Assembly (NCBI GenBank): GCA_016282455.1
Contig: JAEEKM010000256.1
Span: 1-7,752, forward strand
DNA from: Treponema sp.
GTDB taxonomy: Bacteria > Spirochaetota > Spirochaetia > Treponematales > Treponemataceae
DNA length: 7,752 bases
Reading direction: 5' to 3'
The position numbers were made by a program, and so were the translations under genes. Below are positions 1 to 6,374 of this stretch, in pieces. The stretch's first letter is position 1. Every line of letters starts with the position of its first letter. The notes below the pieces were generated by a model. It made no database searches. It was not told the origin of the DNA and saw nothing but the letters and a program-made list of their open reading frames with translations.

Positions 1-1
1 C

Positions 2-1162
2 GAAATTACTTCTACAGATAAAATTCCCGTCTACATTGAAGAAGCCCGAAGGATGGGTATTCCTGTAGATGCTCCTGACGTTAACCGAAGTGATGCCATA
101 TTTGACGTAGTAGACGGACGCATTGTTTTTGGTCTCATGGGTATTAAGGGCATGGGTGCCGGTGCTGCAGAAACAATTGTAAAAGAACGCGAAGCAAACG
201 GTCCCTACAAAGACTTCATTGATTTCCTTGACAGAATTGATTTAAAGAGCGTGAACAAAAAAGCCATTGAAGTTCTTATAAAAACCGGCGGTTTTGATCA
301 CCTTGATAAAAATCGTTCAACCCTTATTAAAAACTACGAACGTGCCATTGAGTATTCAGAAAAAAAACGTTCAGGTAAAGACAACGGACAGGTAAGTCTT
401 TTTGAAGAAGCAGGTATTCCTGAGTTTGCAGATTTTACCTACGAAGAAGTGGATGAACTTCCCCTCATGGAAAAACTCAACATGGAAAAAGAACTCATCG
501 GCTGCTATGTGAGTGGACATCCCTTAGACGAAATGCGGCAGGTAATAGAATCCTGTGTTACCCTGGACAGTTCTAATTTTGCAAGGGAAACAAAAATCGC
601 CAAGGCAGAAAAAGAAAGAATCGAAAACACTCCCAATATTTCCTGGAAGCAAAAACGAGAGGCAGGAAAATTCTACATTGCAATGGGAATGGTTACAGGC
701 CTTAGAACAATCATGAACAAAAAAAACCAGCAGATGGCATTTGCAAAACTCATGGATTTTAAAGACTCCATTGAACTTGCCTTCTACGGAAACACCTGGG
801 CTTCATTAAAAGATAAAGTTCAGGAGGGCGGAATCTATGCCTTCCGTGGAAAAATAAACATTTACAATGACAATGCAAGTTTTGCCGTAGAAACTCTGGA
901 AGATCCCGCTCAGTTAAAGGAAAAATCAATCTCTGCCGTTCACGTACAGCTTCAGGGCGGATTTTCTGTGCAAAAAGAAATTGCTTCTCTGAGAGATTTT
1001 TTATTTGGCGAAACAGGTAATTGTTCAGTATATTTTCATGTAGATGTGGGTGGAAAAACTTACATCGTAAAAGCCAACAATCAGCTTTCAGTTTCCCATT
1101 CTGAAGACTTTATGCAAAGACTAAAAGATTTGCCCCTTGTTCAGGATGTGTGGAGCGAATAG
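2..1162 (+). CDS. dnaE: DNA polymerase III alpha subunit DnaE, C-terminal part (5' end outside window)
   Basis: This is the C-terminal 386 residues of the replicative polymerase. The frame is open to the window edge; the first ATG at 53 is internal, because the codons before it (YIEEARR) already read as DnaE. Visible parts in order are the end of the fingers region (PDVNRSDAIF), the helix-hairpin-helix region with FGLMGIKGMGAGAAETIV (about 120-180), the peptide QVSLF at 389-403, which fits the internal beta-clamp-binding consensus QxxLF, and the HPLDE motif near 520. A lysine/glutamate-rich linker follows, then an OB fold (about 670-920) and a short C-terminal domain. Known role: chromosomal DNA synthesis in the holoenzyme, bound to the sliding clamp and clamp loader. 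The QVSLF spacing supports DnaE rather than PolC. The stop TAG overlaps the ribosome binding site of the next gene, indicating co-transcription. Confidence 0.96.
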   Translation, partial: EITSTDKIPVYIEEARRMGIPVDAPDVNRSDAIFDVVDGRIVFGLMGIKGMGAGAAETIVKEREANGPYKDFIDFLDRIDLKSVNKKAIEVLIKTGGFDHLDKNRSTLIKNYERAIEYSEKKRSGKDNGQVSLFEEAGIPEFADFTYEEVDELPLMEKLNMEKELIGCYVSGHPLDEMRQVIESCVTLDSSNFARETKIAKAEKERIENTPNISWKQKREAGKFYIAMGMVTGLRTIMNKKNQQMAFAKLMDFKDSIELAFYGNTWASLKDKVQEGGIYAFRGKINIYNDNASFAVETLEDPAQLKEKSISAVHVQLQGGFSVQKEIASLRDFLFGETGNCSVYFHVDVGGKTYIVKANNQLSVSHSEDFMQRLKDLPLVQDVWSE

Positions 1163-1168
1163 GAGGAG
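1161..1168 (+). promoter_or_regulatory. Ribosome binding site of the YggT gene, overlapping the dnaE stop
   Basis: AGGAGG at 1161-1166 lies 5 nt before the ATG at 1172 and shares two bases with the dnaE stop codon TAG (1160-1162). The strong match fixes the start of the YggT protein and suggests translational coupling to dnaE. Confidence 0.85.
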
Positions 1169-1171
1169 ATA

Positions 1172-1774
1172 ATGGTACTGCAAACAATTTTCCGTGTACT
1201 GGCATCCTTAGTTTCCGTGTATACTTTCATTTGCTTTGTGCGCATCATACTCACATGGATTCCATCTCTTTCATACAGTCGTTTTACAAATTTTCTTGCC
1301 CGCATTACAGACCCCTATCTTAATCTCTTTCGTGGAATAAGATGGCTCCGCATGGGAAGTTTTGATTTTAGTCCTGCAGTGGGGCTTTGTCTTCTTTCCG
1401 TTGCATCTTCACTGCTTTCTCATTTTTCACACATGGCACGTTTTTCCATTGGTTCTATTTTAAGCATGATTGTGGAACTTGCCTGGTCACTTGCTTCATC
1501 CATCCTCACTTTTATTCTGATTATGCTTATTGTGCGCCTTGTGCTGATTCTGATTAAAAAAGACGACTACTATTCACAGAGCCCAATTCTAGATCAGCTT
1601 GACCGTTCCATTGCTCCACTGGTACACAACATTTCAAAAACTTTTACTGGTGGAAAAAAGATTACCTATAAATCAGCCCTTATTATTGCAAGCGTGTCGA
1701 TTTTTGTAGTGCAGATTGTGGGAAGCCTTCTTTTTTCATGGATAGCAACTCTTATTTCTTCACTGCCGTTTTAA
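1172..1774 (+). CDS. YggT-family integral membrane protein with two YggT repeats
   Basis: This 200-residue, very hydrophobic protein has predicted membrane spans at about residues 5-28, 65-88, 95-128 (long, perhaps two spans) and 168-195. The first repeat is canonical: FVRIILTWIP (22-31), then TDPYLNLFR (46-54), then DFSPAVG (65-71), the usual YggT signature. The second repeat (about 118-190) keeps the layout but has lost much of it, with APLVHNISK in place of the DPyL..fR segment. Family members sit in the cytoplasmic membrane; roles in osmotic tolerance, cell division or membrane protein insertion have been proposed for various members, and no reaction is known. It lies 9 nt after dnaE and 24 nt before recG, so it is probably in their operon. 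The start is set by the AGGAGG 5 nt upstream. Function here is unknown. Confidence 0.88.
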   Translation: MVLQTIFRVLASLVSVYTFICFVRIILTWIPSLSYSRFTNFLARITDPYLNLFRGIRWLRMGSFDFSPAVGLCLLSVASSLLSHFSHMARFSIGSILSMIVELAWSLASSILTFILIMLIVRLVLILIKKDDYYSQSPILDQLDRSIAPLVHNISKTFTGGKKITYKSALIIASVSIFVVQIVGSLLFSWIATLISSLPF

Positions 1775-1798
1775 CCCGGGAAAGGAAAGCCTTAGGGA

Positions 1799-4045
1799 AT
1801 GAAACTTTCTGAACTTGGCGGAACAATAGAATCTCTTTCCGGGGTAGGACCTGCAACTGCGGCTGCTTTTGCAAAACTTTCAATTTTTACTGTTGCAGAT
1901 TTACTTTCTACTTTTCCAAGAGACTACGAAGACAGAACACAGAGAGTTCCCTTAAGCGGCTACGAACATTCCAAAGTGCATACAATCTGTAAGGTGATGG
2001 CTCACGACTGGTTTGGTTATGGGCGCATGAAGACCCTTAAGATTGCAGTTACTGACGGAACAGGTGTCGGCTGGCTGGTTGCCTTTAACAGACCCTTTTT
2101 GCAAAAATCACTCCCAGAGGGAAGCATAATTGCCGTAACAGGAAAATTTGAAGTTAAGTACAACGAACTTCAGTCCACTTCTTTTGAAGCAGAACGTCTT
2201 TCCTACGAAGGTGAACTTTCTGACTGGGAAAATACAGCGGTTCCTTCAAGCGGAGTGCTGCCGGTTTATCCTCTTACAGAAGGACTTTCGCAAAAGAATT
2301 TCCGCAAGGCAGTTTCCATTGCAATAAGGCAGTATGGAAAGGCAGTGCAGGATGAAATACCAGAGTCCCTTATAAGCGAACGGAAGCTTCTTCACAAAGC
2401 ACAGGCCCTTACCTGGATTCACATGCCGGAAAATCTTTCTCAGGTAAACGAAGCCCGACACACATTAATTTACGAAGAACTCTTTTTGTTTGAAAAGAAA
2501 ATGGCAGAGAGAACTCTTGCTCACCGCGGAAGTCTGCCAACCTTTACACAGGCGGCCGTGTTTGACGGAGCAATGGGTGCCCCTGATGCAGGAAAACACC
2601 TGTCTCTCCCCCAGACTGATGAAAAAGAAATTGAAGAAAAGTTTAAGAGCAATCTCTCTCCAAAACAAAAACTTTTTTTAGAGCGTCTTCCCTTTACTCT
2701 TACAAGCGGACAGATGGAAGCAATAAGTGACATGAACCGCGACATGGAAAAGAGTATTGAAGATTTGAATACACTAAAGAATTTTCCAGACAAACTTGAC
2801 CACACTCCCTTTAACATGCAGCGGCTTGTGCAGGGAGATGTAGGTTCAGGAAAAACTCTTGTTGCTTTTTTCATGTGTCTTCGTGCAATTGATTACGGCG
2901 GACAATGTGCCCTTCTTGCACCCACAGAACTTCTGGCAAGGCAGCATGCAGAAAATGCTTCTTCCATGCTGGAACCTCTCGGTGTTAAGGTGGCTTTTCT
3001 TACCGGAAACCTTAAGGCAAAGGGACGGGAACTTCTTGTTAAGGCACTCAAGGAAGGACAGATTCATATTGTAGTGGGAACCCATGCACTTTTTAGCAGG
3101 AACGTTGTCTATAAAAATCTCATGCTTGCGGTGATAGATGAACAGCACCGCTTTGGGGTTGCGCAGAGAGAGGCAATCATTGCAAAGGGAAGGGTAACTT
3201 CTCCAGGCGGAGAAATGAGTCATGCTCCTGACACAATCATGATGAGTGCGACTCCCATTCCGCAAACCCTTGCCCTTACTGCCTTTGGTGATCTTGATGT
3301 AAGTACAATCCGTACTATGCCAAACGGACGCCTTCCCGTAAAAACCTATCTCATTGTAATGGGGCATGAGTCTAATGTGTATGAGGCGGTGCGGCAGGAA
3401 CTTGCAGTAGGACATCAGGCATATTTTGTTTACCCGAGAATCGGCGAAGGAGATGAAACTTCCGGAGAAGAAGGTGCAAGTGGCCTCAAAGGCGCAGAAG
3501 AAATGTTTGACTTTTTGCAAAAAAAAGTTTATCCGAATTTCCCCTGTGCCCTCATTCACAGTAAGGTTGATGAAGAAAGTCAGCATAAAATTCTTGCAGA
3601 TTTTAAAGACGGAAAAATAAAAGTTCTTGTTGCCACTACAGTTGTAGAAGTTGGAGTGGATGTTCCAAATGCAACCTGTATTGTCATTGAACATGCAGAC
3701 AGATTTGGTCTTGCAGAACTTCATCAGCTGCGCGGACGTGTTGGTCGTGGAAAATTACAGAGCCACTGTTTTTTAATCTACGGAAAAAACATTACGGAAG
3801 ACGGCAAGGCCCGTATGAGGGCAATCCGTGAAAGCACAGACGGTTTTAAAATTGCAGAAGAAGATTTAATTCTCCGTGGACCGGGTCAGGTAAGCGGAAC
3901 CCAGCAGTCAGGTTATCTTGCCCTTTCCATTGCAGACCTGAACCGCGATAAAGAAATTTTAGTTCAGGCCCGCTATGATGCTTTTAATGAAGTAAAAAAA
4001 GGAAGCTGTCCCGTCAGTCAAAATCATGCTCAAGTACACGATTGA
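1799..4045 (+). CDS. recG: ATP-dependent DNA helicase RecG
   Basis: This is a 748-residue branched-DNA translocase that remodels stalled forks and Holliday junctions in the cytoplasm. The N-terminal wedge region includes an OB fold at about residues 55-135. Superfamily 2 motifs are complete: LTSGQ (301-305), Walker A GDVGSGKT (346-353), DEQHRFGV (447-454), SATPIPQ (483-489) and QLRGRVGRG (643-651). RGPGQVSGTQQSG follows near residue 695-710, the RecG-specific C-terminal element. The protein is longer than the usual roughly 690 residues. Extra sequence lies at about 247-285, about 318-336 just before motif I, and an acidic/glycine stretch between motifs III and VI. The last 15 or so residues (from about 734) do not look like the family tail. 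ATG at 1799 is preceded by GGAAAG with 9 nt spacing. It is last in the dnaE-yggT-recG row, and no terminator hairpin is seen after it. Confidence 0.96.
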   Translation: MKLSELGGTIESLSGVGPATAAAFAKLSIFTVADLLSTFPRDYEDRTQRVPLSGYEHSKVHTICKVMAHDWFGYGRMKTLKIAVTDGTGVGWLVAFNRPFLQKSLPEGSIIAVTGKFEVKYNELQSTSFEAERLSYEGELSDWENTAVPSSGVLPVYPLTEGLSQKNFRKAVSIAIRQYGKAVQDEIPESLISERKLLHKAQALTWIHMPENLSQVNEARHTLIYEELFLFEKKMAERTLAHRGSLPTFTQAAVFDGAMGAPDAGKHLSLPQTDEKEIEEKFKSNLSPKQKLFLERLPFTLTSGQMEAISDMNRDMEKSIEDLNTLKNFPDKLDHTPFNMQRLVQGDVGSGKTLVAFFMCLRAIDYGGQCALLAPTELLARQHAENASSMLEPLGVKVAFLTGNLKAKGRELLVKALKEGQIHIVVGTHALFSRNVVYKNLMLAVIDEQHRFGVAQREAIIAKGRVTSPGGEMSHAPDTIMMSATPIPQTLALTAFGDLDVSTIRTMPNGRLPVKTYLIVMGHESNVYEAVRQELAVGHQAYFVYPRIGEGDETSGEEGASGLKGAEEMFDFLQKKVYPNFPCALIHSKVDEESQHKILADFKDGKIKVLVATTVVEVGVDVPNATCIVIEHADRFGLAELHQLRGRVGRGKLQSHCFLIYGKNITEDGKARMRAIRESTDGFKIAEEDLILRGPGQVSGTQQSGYLALSIADLNRDKEILVQARYDAFNEVKKGSCPVSQNHAQVHD

Positions 4046-4148
4046 CTGATTCATCAAGGGCATCGCAAATTTTTTCAGAATAAATAATCTCATTGCCTAA
4101 ATCCCCGCAATAAGTTAGAATGACCAAAACATTCCTGCGAGGTTCTGT
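4046..4148. other. Intergenic gap between recG and the UPF0210 gene
   Basis: This 103-bp stretch holds the promoter at 4093-4121 and the weak ribosome binding site GAGG (4139-4142) for the next gene. I see no intrinsic terminator for the recG operon in it. On the minus strand it lies within a 47-codon open frame (4157 down to the TGA at 4014-4016) that has no good start codon. Its predicted peptide contains SEKICDALDESVNRVLEHD, which looks protein-like but which I do not recognise. It could be a gene remnant or chance. Confidence 0.5.
4093..4121 (+). promoter_or_regulatory. Sigma70-type promoter for the UPF0210-GNAT pair
   Basis: TTGCCT (4093-4098, 4 of 6 to TTGACA) and TAGAAT (4116-4121, 5 of 6 to TATAAT) are separated by exactly 17 nt. 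The expected transcript start near 4128 gives a leader of about 20 nt that includes GAGG, 6 nt before the ATG at 4149. This would make the following pair independent of recG. It is a prediction from sequence match only. Confidence 0.6.
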
Positions 4149-5510
4149 ATGATTTTTTCACCGGTAGAAATAGAAGAAACAGTCAATATGTTCATGCGCC
4201 ACAAACTGGATGTGCGCTGTATTACCATGGGCATTTCGCTTCGTGACTGTGCATGTGAGGACGGTAAGAAGAGCCGTCAGAAGATGTATGACAAAATTAT
4301 GAAGCGTGCAGGAAATCTTGTGCGTGTGGGTCAGGATATTGAAAAGGAATACGGTGTTCCTATCATTAACAAACGCATTTCCGTTACTCCCATTTCTCTG
4401 GTGGCTGAACCCAGTGGGGAAGATTCTTATGTTGAATGGGCAGTTACTCTTGATAAAGCCGCAAAGGAACTTGGCGTAAACTTTATCGGCGGATTTTCTG
4501 CTCTTGTGCAGAAGGGCATTACCCCCGGCGATAAAGTGCTTATCAATTCCATTCCGGAAGCCCTTGCTACAACTGAGTGCGTGTGTTCTTCCGTGAACGT
4601 GGGTACAAGCAAAAGCGGAATCAATATGGATGCCGTTAAACTCATGGGTGAGACAATCAAAAAAACTGCAGAGCGTACAAAAGATCTTCCTGTAAACGGA
4701 TGTGCCAAACTTGTGGTTTTCTGTAATGCACCTGAAGACAATCCCTTTATGGCAGGAGCTTTTCATGGTCCCGGAGAAGGAGATGCCGTAATTAACGTGG
4801 GTGTTTCTGGCCCTGGTGTTATTCTTGCCGCTGCACGTGACTTTAAGGGTAAGCCAATCAATGAACTTGCAGACGGAATTAAGAAGATGGCATTTAAAAT
4901 TACCCGCATGGGACAGATGGTAGGAAGTGAAGCCGCAAAACGTCTTGGCGTGGACTTTGGTATTCTTGATCTTTCACTTGCACCAACTCCTGCCGTGGGA
5001 GATTCTGTTGCCCGCATTCTTGAAGAAATTGGTCTTGAGGGGGCAGGTGCTCCCGGTACAACTGCTGCTCTTGCAATGCTCACCGATATGGTTAAAAAAG
5101 GCGGTGTTATGGCAAGTACAAATGTGGGTGGTCTTTCTGGTGCTTTCATTCCTGTAAGTGAAGACGAGGGCATGATTAACGCAGTAAAACAGGGAAGCAT
5201 TTGTCTTGAAAAACTCGAAGCAATGACTACAGTCTGTTCTGTGGGTCTTGATATGATAGCAATCCCTGGTGATACTTCTGCAACTACAATCAGCGGTATT
5301 ATGGCAGACGAAATGGCAATCGGTATGGTAAACAATAAAACCACTGCCGTCCGCTTAATTCCTGTTCCTGGTAAAAAAGCTGGTGAATGGGTTGAGTTTG
5401 GCGGTCTTCTTGGCGGCTGCCCCGTAATGGAAGTGAACAGATTCAGCTGTGCAGATTTTATTAACCGCGGCGGAAGAATTCCTGCTCCAATTCATTCTTT
5501 CAGGAACTAA
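4149..5510 (+). CDS. PFL-like family protein UPF0210 (DUF711)
   Basis: This 453-residue cytoplasmic protein matches the UPF0210/DUF711 family along its whole length, at the usual size. Conserved stretches include ITMGISLRDC (25-34), NKRISVTPISL (74-84), VNFIGGFSALVQKG (110-123), INSIPEALATTE (132-143) and FHGPGEGDAVINVGVSGPGV (205-224), followed by the Gly/Ala-rich C-terminal half with GLEGAGAPGTTAALAML. From family knowledge, the solved members have a fold related to pyruvate formate-lyase and ribonucleotide reductase barrels, but no reaction has been assigned. I see no evidence that it is a working glycyl-radical enzyme. In many Firmicutes the gene is paired with a small ACT-domain gene (UPF0237); none is present here. 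The start at 4149 matches the family N-terminus and has GAGG 6 nt upstream. It has its own predicted promoter and is followed after 8 nt by a GNAT gene. Confidence 0.92.
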   Translation: MIFSPVEIEETVNMFMRHKLDVRCITMGISLRDCACEDGKKSRQKMYDKIMKRAGNLVRVGQDIEKEYGVPIINKRISVTPISLVAEPSGEDSYVEWAVTLDKAAKELGVNFIGGFSALVQKGITPGDKVLINSIPEALATTECVCSSVNVGTSKSGINMDAVKLMGETIKKTAERTKDLPVNGCAKLVVFCNAPEDNPFMAGAFHGPGEGDAVINVGVSGPGVILAAARDFKGKPINELADGIKKMAFKITRMGQMVGSEAAKRLGVDFGILDLSLAPTPAVGDSVARILEEIGLEGAGAPGTTAALAMLTDMVKKGGVMASTNVGGLSGAFIPVSEDEGMINAVKQGSICLEKLEAMTTVCSVGLDMIAIPGDTSATTISGIMADEMAIGMVNNKTTAVRLIPVPGKKAGEWVEFGGLLGGCPVMEVNRFSCADFINRGGRIPAPIHSFRN

Positions 5511-5518
5511 AATAAACT

Positions 5519-6346
5519 TTGGCAGAAATTATATGTGCCCGGGAAAATACAGCACTACTTTTTGAGATTTCCATCTTCATTGGAAAAAACGAAAAGTGGT
5601 GCTGTTCTCTTTTTCAAAAACTTCTTGAAGGCGGCTCTGAAGTTTATGCCATCAGGGAAGAAGAAAAACTTCTTGGGGTCTTTGCATTTTCCGGTTCCAC
5701 TTTTTTTCCATACTTTCCTTATTCTTCAAAAAAAATAAAAACCGCTCTGGAAAAATTCTTTTCTTTTCATGAAGTGCATTGTGTAAGCGGCAAAAAAGAA
5801 TCCGTCAATCTTGTTCAAAAAGTACTTGCTTCCATGAAAAAAACTTGTGTAGAAAACAGGGACATGATTCTCATGGAAAAAGTTCAGGACTCATTTTTTA
5901 TTCCGCCTTCTTTGCCGGAGGGAATGTCTCTTGTAAAGTGTTCCCTTTCCCATGCAGATTCACTCATGCCGCTGCAGGTGTCCTATTCCGCAGAAGAAGT
6001 GCTCCCTGCCGGGAAAAAACTTTACCCTTACGTGGAACGCTATGTGCTGGAAGAATCTTTAAAGAAAAACTGTGTGCTTGCCCTTGAAAAAAACGGAGAC
6101 TTTATTGCCAAAGCCCACATGACTCTTGGTGGAAGTTCCTGTTGTCAGATTGGTGGTGTCTATACAAAACCAGATTTTAGAGGTCTGGGCTGTGCTTCTT
6201 TTTTAGTTTATTCACTTTCCCTTGAGGCGGAAAAACTTGGAAAAAAGGCTTCGCTTTTTGTGAGAAAGAAAAATTTTTCTGCAATCCACTCTTACAGGCG
6301 GGCAGGATTTAAAAAACAGGGTGCCTATAAAATTGCCTATTATTGA
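5519..6346 (+). CDS. GNAT-family N-acetyltransferase, TTG start
   Basis: This 275-residue protein has a C-terminal GNAT domain at about residues 135-275. The acetyl-CoA-binding motif A reads GGVYTKPDF followed by RGLGCA (221-226), matching R/QxxGxG/A. Next come the helix FLVYSLSLEAEKLG, the strand ASLFVRKKN and the motif B-like SAIHSYRRAGF near the end. The N-terminal 130 residues are aromatic- and lysine-rich and I do not recognise them; they may be a degenerate second GNAT half. Family members transfer an acetyl group from acetyl-CoA to an amine; the substrate cannot be told. An in-frame TAA at 5513 excludes an earlier start, and the first in-frame ATG comes only near residue 105, leaving TTG at 5519. 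No Shine-Dalgarno is visible, so translation is probably coupled to the UPF0210 gene ending 8 nt upstream. It converges on the GH8 gene with a 28-bp gap that contains no clear terminator. Confidence 0.85.
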   Translation: MAEIICARENTALLFEISIFIGKNEKWCCSLFQKLLEGGSEVYAIREEEKLLGVFAFSGSTFFPYFPYSSKKIKTALEKFFSFHEVHCVSGKKESVNLVQKVLASMKKTCVENRDMILMEKVQDSFFIPPSLPEGMSLVKCSLSHADSLMPLQVSYSAEEVLPAGKKLYPYVERYVLEESLKKNCVLALEKNGDFIAKAHMTLGGSSCCQIGGVYTKPDFRGLGCASFLVYSLSLEAEKLGKKASLFVRKKNFSAIHSYRRAGFKKQGAYKIAYY

Positions 6347-6374
6347 GCCGTAAACAAGTCTTCGTGCAAAAAAA

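Noticed and set aside
53..1162. Taking ATG at 53 as the start of a separate 369-residue protein
   Set aside because: The frame continues in DnaE-like sequence upstream to the window edge, so this Met is internal to dnaE.
2846..3724. A 292-codon open frame on the minus strand inside recG
   Set aside because: It lies wholly antisense to the well-conserved RecG helicase core, has cysteine- and asparagine-rich composition without recognisable motifs, and is a codon-bias shadow.
4158..5344. Long minus-strand open frames (202 and 193 codons) inside the UPF0210 gene
   Set aside because: The sense strand encodes a full-length conserved protein; the antisense products are Ser/Pro/Ile-rich mirror sequences without domain features.
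4149..5510. Reading the UPF0210 protein as a true pyruvate formate-lyase
   Set aside because: The match is to the DUF711/UPF0210 family; the family relation to PFL is by fold, and I see neither a C-terminal glycyl-radical motif nor an activase gene nearby.
6347..6374. Possible bidirectional terminator between the convergent GNAT and GH8 genes
   Set aside because: Only an A7 run is present; I could not find a stable stem in the 28-bp gap or its edges.
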